DNA of 64,000 bases from Planctomycetota bacterium (GTDB lineage Bacteria; Planctomycetota; UBA8742; UBA2392), in assembly GCA_016712285.1 (NCBI GenBank), contig JADJRK010000001.1:1984001-2048000 (forward strand). Reading direction: 5' to 3'. The notes under the pieces were generated by a model. That model was given only the letters and a program-made list of their open reading frames with translations. It did no database searches and was not told the origin of the DNA. Each line of letters starts with the position of its first letter. Position 1 is the first letter of the stretch. Made by a program: the position numbers and the translations under genes. Shown here piece by piece: positions 55,423 to 63,155 of this stretch.

Positions 55423-55607
55423 GGAAGTCCTTGCGCAGCCACGGCCAAGCGTTGGGGCAACGGCCACCGAGCCTCCGTGGAAGCGAGATAGTGTAGCGAC
55501 GGCCAAGCCGGCTACAACGCGGCACTGCAAGATCAGCGCAAGAGCCGAAACCCCCGGGGGTTAGGCGGCGGCGGTGGACAGATTGTTGACGTGCCGCTGA
55601 GGCGCAA

Positions 55608-55979
55608 CTAACTCTCGTCGTCGAACACCACATACGGTCGAAGGCGTTGCAGCGTGTCGGCGGGAATGCCGCCCGCAGCTGTCGCAAACTCTTCGAGCGT
55701 GCGGATCGGCTTGGTTTGTCTGGCCTGGATGATGCGCTCGGCTTTGCGCTCGCCGATGCCGGGCAGGGCCATCAGTTCTGCGGCGCTGGCGGTGTTCACG
55801 TTCACGCGCGCCGGCGGCAGGTCGGTGTGCTGTTGCGTAAGATCCTGCGGCCCGCGCCCGCCCGCGATCATCACGATGCACAGCGCCACAAGTACCGCGC
55901 ACAGCAGACCGAGCACCGCCACCTCTGCCCGGGTAAGCCGGTACCATGCAACCTCGGGCTCAGCTACTCTTTCGGCCAT
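55608..55979 (-). CDS. ComEA-like helix-hairpin-helix protein
   Basis: A 123-residue protein. One membrane helix lies near the N-terminus (EVAVLGLLCAVLVALCIVMI). A linker and a helix-hairpin-helix pair follow: RVNVNTASAAELMALPGIGERKAERI, then RTLEEFATAAGGIPAD, typical of ComEA DNA-receptor domains. It could bind DNA at the outside of the membrane in uptake, but no comEC or pilus gene is nearby. Its ATG (CAT at 55977-55979) overlaps the ATG of ruvC (55978-55980) in the CATG palindrome, so the two genes start from the same four bases in opposite directions. Confidence 0.85.
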   Translation of the reverse strand: MAERVAEPEVAWYRLTRAEVAVLGLLCAVLVALCIVMIAGGRGPQDLTQQHTDLPPARVNVNTASAAELMALPGIGERKAERIIQARQTKPIRTLEEFATAAGGIPADTLQRLRPYVVFDDES

Positions 55980-56469
55980 GGGAACGCAGTCTAATTTGAG
56001 CGTGTTGGGCGTCGACCCGGGCACCCGCGTCGTCGGCTGGGCTGTGGTGCAGCAGCAGGGCCGCAGCTTTCGCCTGGTTGCGTGCGGCGCCATTCACGCT
56101 CGCGGAGAAACGCTTGAGCAGCGGCTGGCAAACATCCACGCCGGGTTGCTTGAGGCAGCGCGAACGCACCATGCCGCCGAAGCAGCCGTCGAAGAAGTGT
56201 TCGCCGGCAAGAACATCAAGAGCGCGCTGGCGGTCGGGCAGGGGCGGGGCGTGGCGCTGGCAGCGCTTGGCGCTGCGGGGCTGACGGTGTCTTCGTACGC
56301 AGCCAAGGTCATCAAGCGCGCGGTCACGGGCAACGGCAGCGCGAGCAAAGACCAGGTCGCGCGCATGGTGGCCCTGCAACTTGGCCTTGCCAAGCCGCCC
56401 GAGCCCGCAGACATCACCGACGCCTGCGCTGCGGCGCTGACTCATCTGGTGCGGCGCGGGCTGCGATAG
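55978..56469 (+). CDS. ruvC: crossover junction endodeoxyribonuclease RuvC
   Basis: A 163-residue Holliday junction resolvase. The acidic catalytic residues can be seen in VLGVDPGTRVVGWAV (first Asp), AAVEEVFAGKNIKSALAVGQ (Glu) and EPADITDACAAALTHL (last Asp pair). SYAAKVIKRAVTGNGSASKD and QVARMV are the DNA-contact part. Length is normal. ATG 55978 is consistent with length, though it leaves no room for a ribosome site outside the divergent comEA-like gene. No ruvA or ruvB beside it. Confidence 0.95.
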   Translation: MGTQSNLSVLGVDPGTRVVGWAVVQQQGRSFRLVACGAIHARGETLEQRLANIHAGLLEAARTHHAAEAAVEEVFAGKNIKSALAVGQGRGVALAALGAAGLTVSSYAAKVIKRAVTGNGSASKDQVARMVALQLGLAKPPEPADITDACAAALTHLVRRGLR

Positions 56470-56505
56470 CGTGAACCCTGCGGCCGCCGCCGCGTTTGAA
56501 AGAGG

Positions 56506-57933
56506 ATGAATCCGCGCAGCCGAGTTCTGCTGTCGGCCATGCTTGCCGCCCTGCTGCTTGGAACCGCGGCTGTGGTGACCCACGTGCTGCTTGGCGGCGA
56601 CTTGCCCTCCATATCGGTTGCCACGGAGACGGTGACCGAACTCGACGGGCACGAGGCCGGCAACGAGTCGCTGCCGGCTGCGGCGCCCGACGCACCGGTT
56701 CACGGCCAAGAACTGCCAACTACAGCGGACATCTCGGGCAACCGCGTCACCGGGTCGATCGGCGGACCACCTCGCCGCACCGCGCCCGGCGATGCACGAG
56801 CCTTCGAGACACCGCGTGCGCCAGAGCCTGAACCTACCCCTGCCCTGCCTCGCTACGTGCCGCCCATACCGGAACCGAGCGACCCCGACCCCACGGAGAG
56901 AGTACTGCCACCGGCGTCCTTGAGTTGGCTGAAGAGCACACAGGCCGGCGAGGGGTATTGGGACACAGACAACCCGTCATCCGAAGGCGCCGATCCATAC
57001 CGCGTGTTCGTGACGGCGATGGCGATGCAGGCGTTTCTCTCCCACGGCAGCGACCACAAGTCCGGCGAGTTTCGCGCGACACTGCGCATGGCCGTGCTGC
57101 ACCTGCGCAAACTGCAACGCCCCAACGGCATGTTCGTCAAAGCCGGTGATCCGTTGCCGGTGATGCAACACGCTGCCGCGACCGCAGCCATGTGCGAGGC
57201 TTATGGCATCAGCGGAGACGTAGTACTCAAGGCGTTGTGCGACAAGGCAGTTCAAGGCCTGCTTCAGATGCGCAACCCCATTGGCGCGTGGGGCAACGTT
57301 GCGCACGAAACGGAACTGGCGGCGCAATCCGACATTGAACCCAACATGCTCGCGACGGGCTGGGCGCTGCTGGCGTTACAGATGGCGGAAACCGTCGGCC
57401 TGAAATTCCAGTCGGAAAGCCGAACGACAGCCCTGCAAGACGCAGGCCGCTGGGCTTACGACCGCAGGCGGTCGGACCACACCAGCTTCAGCCGCTTACC
57501 TGAGACCGGGACAGGGTTTGATCACGCCCGAATCTCCGACGCCGCGTTTGTACTGGCGGTACTACACGGAAAGACCTGCGAGCGCGAAGACCTGTTCGTG
57601 CAGGGATGCCTGGCCCGGCTGGCCGTTGTACCCGCGTGGGACACTGGCACCAACGACTTCATCGCATGGTGGTTTACTTCCAAGGCGTTGCGCGCGGGGG
57701 CACCGAAGACCGAACAAGAATGGCTCAAGGGCGTCGGCGACCTGATCGCCGCGAACCAGCACGGCTACCGGGCCGAAGACCGGGGCACAACAATTGAAGA
57801 AGACACCAACCACGGCAGCTGGGACCATGCTGATGTTTGGGGCAGCACCCTCGGCCGTGCCTACACGACCGCAATGGCAACGCTGCTGCTGCAGGCCCCC
57901 GCCTCGATTTACCCTGTACTCGGCGACGACTGA
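56506..57933 (+). CDS. membrane-anchored alpha/alpha-toroid (prenyltransferase/squalene-cyclase-like) protein
   Basis: A 475-residue protein. The N-terminal signal anchor (LLSAMLAALLLGTAAVVTHV) is followed by a proline-rich low-complexity linker (~residues 40-140, e.g. APEPEPTPALPRYVPPIPEP). The helical toroid domain has SLSWLKSTQAGEGYWDTDNP, VTAMAMQAFLSHGSDHKS, MQHAAATAAMCEAYGIS, NMLATGWALLALQMAE and ATGxAL/Q-type repeats. The end has STLGRAYTTAMATLLLQAPA, as in 9414-11153. No DxDD motif, so cyclase activity is not expected. It lies 36 bases after ruvC. Confidence 0.72.
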   Translation: MNPRSRVLLSAMLAALLLGTAAVVTHVLLGGDLPSISVATETVTELDGHEAGNESLPAAAPDAPVHGQELPTTADISGNRVTGSIGGPPRRTAPGDARAFETPRAPEPEPTPALPRYVPPIPEPSDPDPTERVLPPASLSWLKSTQAGEGYWDTDNPSSEGADPYRVFVTAMAMQAFLSHGSDHKSGEFRATLRMAVLHLRKLQRPNGMFVKAGDPLPVMQHAAATAAMCEAYGISGDVVLKALCDKAVQGLLQMRNPIGAWGNVAHETELAAQSDIEPNMLATGWALLALQMAETVGLKFQSESRTTALQDAGRWAYDRRRSDHTSFSRLPETGTGFDHARISDAAFVLAVLHGKTCEREDLFVQGCLARLAVVPAWDTGTNDFIAWWFTSKALRAGAPKTEQEWLKGVGDLIAANQHGYRAEDRGTTIEEDTNHGSWDHADVWGSTLGRAYTTAMATLLLQAPASIYPVLGDD

Positions 57934-58447
57934 CGAAGGCAAGTCGCTCGACGCCAACTGCACGCCGGGCTAAACGCGCTCGCTCGGTCGGCGTGCGGGA
58001 ACATCAGTCACAGGCAACGGCGCGCGAAGTCCATCGCATGGCCAGTTTGCGACGGTTTTCGTTCGCGGGCGGCTGATTTCGCTGGACGCCATTGCAGTGA
58101 ATTCGTTACTTGGAATCAGTCGGTTTACTTGCATGTTGACACGTCAAATGGCCCAGCATACCAGCATCCGCTTGATTCGTGCGACGTCGCGCCTTGCCAT
58201 GGGCGCACCCAACGTCATTTCCGTCGCCTGGCAGACTTGCGCCCTGTCGCGAGAATGAAGCTGGCCCGTCTCTCGGGCTTCCTGACCCAGACTTGCACGC
58301 CGCCCTACAGCCGCACTCGCGACTGACGGCGATCGCACGGGCCGGGCACTCCACTACCAGCGCTGCGCTTGCGGCGCTTTCTCCGAAACATCGGGACTCC
58401 CGGTGTCGGTGGCTTGCTGCCGCCGCCCGTAGTCCAGAGGACGTGTC
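57934..58447. other. gene-less stretch upstream of the antiporter unit
   Basis: About 510 bases with no supported gene: the short open frames here are serine/arginine-rich, without ribosome sites or known motifs. The only structure I see is TTGACACGTCAA near 58136-58147. No RNA gene is recognised. Confidence 0.5.
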
Positions 58448-58696
58448 ATGGACTCTCTCAGCTACAACACCGCGCGCCGTTTGCGCTTTGCTGGCCTGCT
58501 CACGCTCGTGCTGGTGCTGGTGCTTGACCTGTTTGCCTCACACAAGCCCCACTTCGCGGAGTACGGATTCACCCTCGATGCGCTGCCATGGTTCTACCCG
58601 ATGCTCGGCTTCCTGAGCACGGTGCTGCTTGTGGTCGTGGCCAAGTCGCTCGGAATCCTGCTCTGCCGAAAGGACCACTACTATGCTTCTGAATGA
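58448..58696 (+). CDS. small two-helix membrane protein of the antiporter unit
   Basis: An 82-residue protein. GAGG seven bases before ATG 58448. Two membrane helices (FAGLLTLVLVLVLDLFA and FYPMLGFLSTVLLVVVAKSLGIL) and a short charged tail with paired His/Tyr (RKDHYYASE). It overlaps the next gene by 14 bases and is likely translated together with it. Small subunits of this size go with isolated Mrp-D-like proteins in other bacteria, so it may be an assembly partner. Confidence 0.6.
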   Translation: MDSLSYNTARRLRFAGLLTLVLVLVLDLFASHKPHFAEYGFTLDALPWFYPMLGFLSTVLLVVVAKSLGILLCRKDHYYASE

Positions 58697-60497
58697 GATT
58701 CCGCCGGCGGTCGTCATGTTCATCGGCGCGATCATGCTGGTGCTGGCGCGCGGCCGGGTGCGCTGGCTGGTCGGCCTGGCCGTGCCCTTGCTTGCGCTGG
58801 CGCAGAGCTGGGTGGTGATCACGCAGGGAGTTAATTCAAGCCTGATGTTCATGGGCATGGAGCTTTCGCCGGTGCACGTCCACCCGGCGTCTCCGGCGTT
58901 CGCGACAATCTTCTGCCTGATGGCGGGCATCGGCACACTGTTCGCCCTGAACCAGCAGCGAAAGGCAGAACTGCCGGCTGCGTTCGTCTATGCAGGCGGT
59001 GCGCTAGGCGTCACGTTTGCCGGCGACCTGCTGAGCATGCTGGTGTTCTGGGAAGTCATGCTGGTCAGCAGCGCCGTGATCGTCTGGTGCGGCGGCACCC
59101 GTGCGAGCTACGGCGCCGGGGTGCGCTACTTCGGCCTGCACGCGCTGGCCGGCGTCGCCATGCTCACAGGCGTGGTCATGATTGCCGCGGCGCGCACGAG
59201 CACGGGCGCCGCAGACCCGCTGGCGTTTGTCCCGTTCGCTGACATGGCATCAGGCTGGTCCGAGGCGTCGTTTGCCAACGCCGGCCGCTGGCTGATCCTG
59301 CTGTCGCTGCTGGTGTGCGCGGCCGCGCCGCCTTTCAGCGCGTGGGTATCCGATGCGTATCCCGAAGCCAGTGTGTGGGGCAGTGTGTTTCTCAGCGCCT
59401 TCACCACCAAGGCCGCGGTGTTCGCATTGATCGTGGCGTTTGCGGGTTTTGAGCTTCTGATCTGGCTGGGCCTTTTCATGGCGTTCTACGGCATCGTCTA
59501 TGCGATGCTTGAAAACGACATCCGGCGCGTGCTGGCCTACAGCATAGTGAACCAGGTCGGGTTCATGCTCGTCGGCATCGGCATCGGCACCGAGCTGGCC
59601 ATCGACGGCGCCACCGCACATGCCTTTGCCCACATCATTTACAAAGCGGCACTGATGATGGCCGCCGGCAGCGTCATCTACGTGACCTCGCGACACAAAC
59701 TCAGCGAACTGGGCGGGCTGTACCGCAGCATGCCGGTGACGCTGGTTTGCTGCGTGATCGCTGCACTTGCGATCTCGGCGTTTCCGCTCACCAGCGGGTT
59801 CACCACCAAGACGATGGTCGACGATGCAGTTGCCCACCAGGCCCACGCTCTGGCGCTTTCCGGCAAGCCGCAGTCCACACTGATTCTCGTCTGGCTAGGG
59901 CTGGAGATTGCGTCGGCAGGCGTGTTTCTGCATGCCGGCATCAAGTTCCCGTGGTTCGTGTTCTTTGCCAAGGACTCGGGCCTGCGCCCCAAGGACCCAC
60001 CCTGGAACATGCAGGTCGGCATGGTGGTCCTGGCCGCGCTGTGCATCCTGCTTGGTGTGTTCCCGGGCGTGCTGTACGGGATTCTGCCGTATGAGGCGGC
60101 TGCACTCGAATACGCGCCGATTGTATTCGATTACTCCCACGTCATGAAAATGCTCGGCCTGTTGCTGTTCAGCGGCCTGGCATTCTTCATGTTGCTGCCG
60201 ATGCTCGAACGCAAGCGCACGATTACCCTCGACATCGACTGGACATGGCGCAGGTTCCTGCCGCGGTTCTGGCGCGAGATTGCCACGCCGCTGGGCGAGT
60301 CAGCGCTGCGGGTGCGGGATGCGGCAGTCACGCTGCTGCTCAAACCGCTCGGAGAGTCGCGCAGCCACAGCCCCGTGTTGCGCTATGTTGCCGGCTGGTC
60401 GATCAGTGCGCCGGTGTTGCTGGTCGGGCTGATGCTGCTGGGGTATCTGGGCTGGATGCTTCTGAGGGGCTTTGGCGCGCTTCCGATCACGGAATGA
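58683..60497 (+). CDS. Mrp/MnhD-like antiporter (complex I NuoN/NuoL-related) subunit
   Basis: A 604-residue integral membrane protein. The proton-translocating core can be seen: LLSMLVFWEVMLVSSAVIVW with the conserved Glu on helix five, FSAWVSDAYPEASVWGSVFL, FTTKAAVFALIVAFAGF with the Lys, DIRRVLAYSIVNQVGFMLVG and HIIYKAALMMAAGSVIY. About 15 membrane helices. A C-terminal extension (IDWTWRRFLPRFWREIATPL) is longer than in ordinary MrpD. No other Mrp subunit is present. It might translocate protons or Na+ with an unknown partner. Confidence 0.82.
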   Translation: MLLNEIPPAVVMFIGAIMLVLARGRVRWLVGLAVPLLALAQSWVVITQGVNSSLMFMGMELSPVHVHPASPAFATIFCLMAGIGTLFALNQQRKAELPAAFVYAGGALGVTFAGDLLSMLVFWEVMLVSSAVIVWCGGTRASYGAGVRYFGLHALAGVAMLTGVVMIAAARTSTGAADPLAFVPFADMASGWSEASFANAGRWLILLSLLVCAAAPPFSAWVSDAYPEASVWGSVFLSAFTTKAAVFALIVAFAGFELLIWLGLFMAFYGIVYAMLENDIRRVLAYSIVNQVGFMLVGIGIGTELAIDGATAHAFAHIIYKAALMMAAGSVIYVTSRHKLSELGGLYRSMPVTLVCCVIAALAISAFPLTSGFTTKTMVDDAVAHQAHALALSGKPQSTLILVWLGLEIASAGVFLHAGIKFPWFVFFAKDSGLRPKDPPWNMQVGMVVLAALCILLGVFPGVLYGILPYEAAALEYAPIVFDYSHVMKMLGLLLFSGLAFFMLLPMLERKRTITLDIDWTWRRFLPRFWREIATPLGESALRVRDAAVTLLLKPLGESRSHSPVLRYVAGWSISAPVLLVGLMLLGYLGWMLLRGFGALPITE

Positions 60498-60521
60498 CTC
60501 GCCGACCGCGGTGCCGCCGGG

Positions 60522-61508
60522 TTATGGCAACAGCCCGGCGGCCTCTTCGGCGGCGGCTGTGCCTTCGTACTTCTTGATGAACTTCTCAAGGTTCGTGCGA
60601 CGTTCTTCGTCTGACTTGGCCTTCTTGTTCGCCTCGTGCGTCTTGGCCAACTGGTCCCAGGCCTTGAGCTCTTCTTTCACCTGCTTGTCCTTCTTCAGTT
60701 CTTTCAGTTCTTCGCCGGCTTCGTCGCCCAGCGGCAGACCCTTGTAGGCCTTGCCTGCCAGGGCTTCGAGCATCGGGATCGCCTCGTGGTAGCGCCGCCC
60801 CGCCTTGAGTTCATCAATCTTCAGGCGCAGTTTCATGACGTGGTCGTCCACGGCTGTCACCACATACTCGGCATCTGCAACCGCCGCGTCGTTGGGCGCC
60901 GCTTCCTTGATCTTCAGCGCCGCTGCCCGCGCCGCGGCGTATTCGCCGGCTTCGAACTGCGTGGCCGCCGGCACCAGCTCAGGTGCGATTTCCATGCGGC
61001 GCAGCTTTACATACTTGATGCGCGCCAGCTGCTTGCGCACCTCGGCGACATAGCCATCGCCGCCGCCCTGCCACGCGACTTTGCCGTCCGGGCCGATCAC
61101 GTAGCTGTAGGGCAAGTGCAGGCGCTGGCCACCGTCGTATTTGATGAAGTCGCACTCGAGATGAATCGCAATCGGCATCGTCAAGCCGCGTGCCAGCGCG
61201 TACTTCTCCATCTCTTCTTTGGTGCTGTCCTGACAGTTGATCAGGAACATATGCAGGCCGCGGTCCTTGAATTCGTTCCACAGGGCCTGGTTAGAAGGCA
61301 ACGCCTTCACGCACGGCCCTCACTTGGGGCCCCAGTACTTGAACAGCAGTACATCGCCCTTGCACTGGTGCATGGTAATCGCCTCGTCGGCGGGCGGGTT
61401 GACCAGCGTCTTGGCGTGGAATTCAGGCGCATCCTGCCCAACGAGCTGCAACTGCGCACACAAAGACGGCGCAAGGCACAGGGCAATCACGAGGCAAGCA
61501 AGTCGCAC
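60522..61508 (-). CDS. selenoprotein: secreted TlpA/thioredoxin-like protein with Sec-Gly-Pro-Cys
   Basis: Read through a single in-frame TGA (61320-61322) this is a 328-residue protein from GTG 61508 (AGGA six bases upstream). The signal peptide is MRLACLVIALCLAPSLCAQ. The thioredoxin-like region has VGQDAPEFHAK, DVLLFKYWGPK, then U63-G-P-C and VKALPSNQ. VIGPDGKVAWQG is the conserved cis-Pro-side strand of TlpA proteins. The C-terminal 190 residues are helical and charged (AAPNDAAVADAEYVVTA, KKDKQVKEELKAWDQ). The TGA takes the place of the N-terminal Cys of CGPC. TGA is an ordinary stop elsewhere here. Without recoding it splits into 61320-61508 and 60522-61310. A pseudogene or sequencing error is the alternative. 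Confidence 0.82.
61295..61307 (-). promoter_or_regulatory. predicted bacterial SECIS hairpin of the minus-strand selenoprotein
   Basis: Minus-strand AAGGC-GTT-GCCTT, a perfect 5-bp stem, starts 12 bases after the TGA. The loop holds GUU at 18-20 bases from the TGA, within the published bacterial range (loop 16-37 bases away with a G near its start). It lies inside the reading frame, as bacterial SECIS do. Confidence 0.6.
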
Positions 61509-61738
61509 GGGCAATCCTGAGAAGAGTGCTTCCTCTACAAGTGTAACCACGGTCAGCCGCCTTTCACCACAACTACCGTGATGCGAAGTGTGCGATTTGC
61601 GGGGTAGTTGTCGTTTCAAGCCACCGGGCCCGCAGATTTATCTGGAACACCTGAACCACCCGACCATACCCTCGTTTCCAGTTCTCTCTGCACAGGGCAG
61701 GGATCTTTGACAACGCCATCAGCACGGAGGAGGTTCGA

Positions 61739-63010
61739 ATGTCGAGCATGAGTGGTCGACTGGGCGGACGACTCGTCCTGCACATGGCAGCAATTGTGGG
61801 ATTGAGTCTTTTCTGCAGCACCATGGCGGCACAGGCTACGGGCAGCCAAGCCGCCAACATCCAGTTCGCGCAAAGTTGGGGGCCGATCCCAACCGGGTTC
61901 AACGAACTGAATGACTACTTCGCAGCACCCGGCTACATCACGCTTCTAGAACTGTGGGCTCCCGGCTGAAGCATTTGCCAAAGCGGAGTTCCGCACATGA
62001 ATTCGATCCACTCGGCGAACTCGGGATCGGATTTTCAGGTTATCGCTGTCGCACAAATCGGCTGGAACGGATGCACGCAAGCCTCCATCGGGACGACGGG
62101 ATCGTCTTGGGGCATGCAGTTTCCGTACGCAGCCACGAGCTCGGTACCCGCGTATTACTACGGGTCGGGCTCGTTGAGTTTCGGTACGGCCTTTGCCTTT
62201 GACCGCACCGGCAAGTTGCTGTGGAAGGGCCCGGCAAGCCAGGTCACCAACACCATGGTGCAGGGCTGGATCACGAACAACCCGGGCGGCCCAGGCGGCG
62301 GCCCCAATCAGGCACCCGTCGCCAACGCCGGCACGGACCAGACAGTCTATGAAGGGGTCACCGTTACGCTGAACGGCAATGGCAGCAGCGACCCTGACAA
62401 CGACCCGCTGACCTATGCCTGGACACAGATCGCGGGCAGCACCGTCACACTGCAGAATGCCAACACCGTGGCCGCCAGCTTCGTGGCGCCTACGACGGGC
62501 AGCACTAAGACCTACACGTTTCGGCTGACCGTGAACGACGGCAGCGGCGGCACAGACACGGATGACGTGGTTGTCACGGTCAACCCGCTGAACTTCGCGC
62601 CGATCGCCGACGCCGGTGCCGACCAGGGCGCCACGTACAGCAGCCTGGTCACGCTGTTCGGGAACAACAGCAGCGACCCCGACAACGACCCGATCACCTA
62701 CACATGGGTCCAGACCGTGGGCGGCCCCGTCACGTTGACAAACGGCAATACCGCGACGCCAAACTTCACGGCGCCGGCGGTGAATGACACCCTCACGTTC
62801 CGGCTTACGGTCCAGGACTCACTGGGCCTTTCAGACTCGGACACCGTGGTGGTGCATGTCAACGCCAGCGGCGTCATTCCGATCAACCCGTTGTCTGGCG
62901 GCGCCACCGGTGCCGGCGGCGGCGGTTGCGCGGCAGTTGGCGGCGGCAGCGGCATGCTTGCGCTGCTGGGCCTGCTGGGCCTGAGATTGCGGCGTCGCAA
63001 AGAGCGGTAA
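61739..63010 (+). CDS. selenoprotein: thioredoxin-like domain with Sec-Ser-Ile-Cys, two PKD-like domains and GGGGC sorting signal
   Basis: Read through TGA 61967-61969 this is a 423-residue protein from ATG 61739 (GGAGG six bases upstream). The N-terminus has a signal peptide (MAAIVGLSLFCSTMAAQA). The redox domain is TLLELWAPG, then U77-S-I-C, QSGVPHMNSIHSAN and VIAVAQIGWNGC. Downstream, AFDRTGKLLWKGPASQV is the usual TlpA strand. Two PKD-like domains follow (APVANAGTDQTVYEG, SDPDNDPLTYAWTQIAG; APIADAGADQGATYS, SDPDNDPITYTWVQ). The tail GATGAGGGGCAAVGGGSG, a Leu-rich helix and RLRRRKER is a sorting signal. Without recoding it splits into 61739-61969 and 61997-63010. Confidence 0.82.
61983..61994 (+). 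promoter_or_regulatory. predicted bacterial SECIS hairpin of the plus-strand selenoprotein
   Basis: GCGG-AGTT-CCGC, a 4-bp perfect stem (extendable to GCGGA/TCCGC), starts 13 bases after the TGA. GUU in the loop lies 19-21 bases from the TGA, almost the same as in the neighbouring divergent gene. Confidence 0.6.
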
Positions 63011-63025
63011 CACAAACCAGATCCA

Positions 63026-63055
63026 CACGGCCCGCCCCAGCAGGGGCGGGCCGTG
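63026..63055 (+). terminator. strong hairpin after the PKD selenoprotein
   Basis: Perfect 13-bp stem CACGGCCCGCCCC (63026-63038) / GGGGCGGGCCGTG (63043-63055) with AGCA loop, 15 bases after the stop. No T-run follows (CAACATCC), so it might need other factors or only stabilise the transcript. Confidence 0.75.
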
Positions 63056-63155
63056 CAACATCCAGCCGACGGGAGTATCCCGAAAACTTGACTTGGCCGT
63101 GACATTTGCCGCTCGTGATTGACTATGCTGAAAACTCACCGATCCGGAGACGACC

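Noticed and set aside
58205..58240. A possible sigma-54 promoter (TGGCAGACTTGC) upstream of the antiporter unit
   Set aside because: GG and GC are only nine bases apart, not the required twelve.
61320..61619. A 99-residue ORF ending at TGA 61320 as a small independent gene or a truncated pseudogene
   Set aside because: The frame and family similarity continue after the TGA and the TGA replaces the first Cys of CGPC, so I read it as part of a selenoprotein. A sequencing error remains possible.
61997..63010. A separate PKD protein starting at ATG 61997
   Set aside because: It would have no signal peptide, although the C-terminal sorting signal needs export. The upstream frame joins it through the Sec codon.
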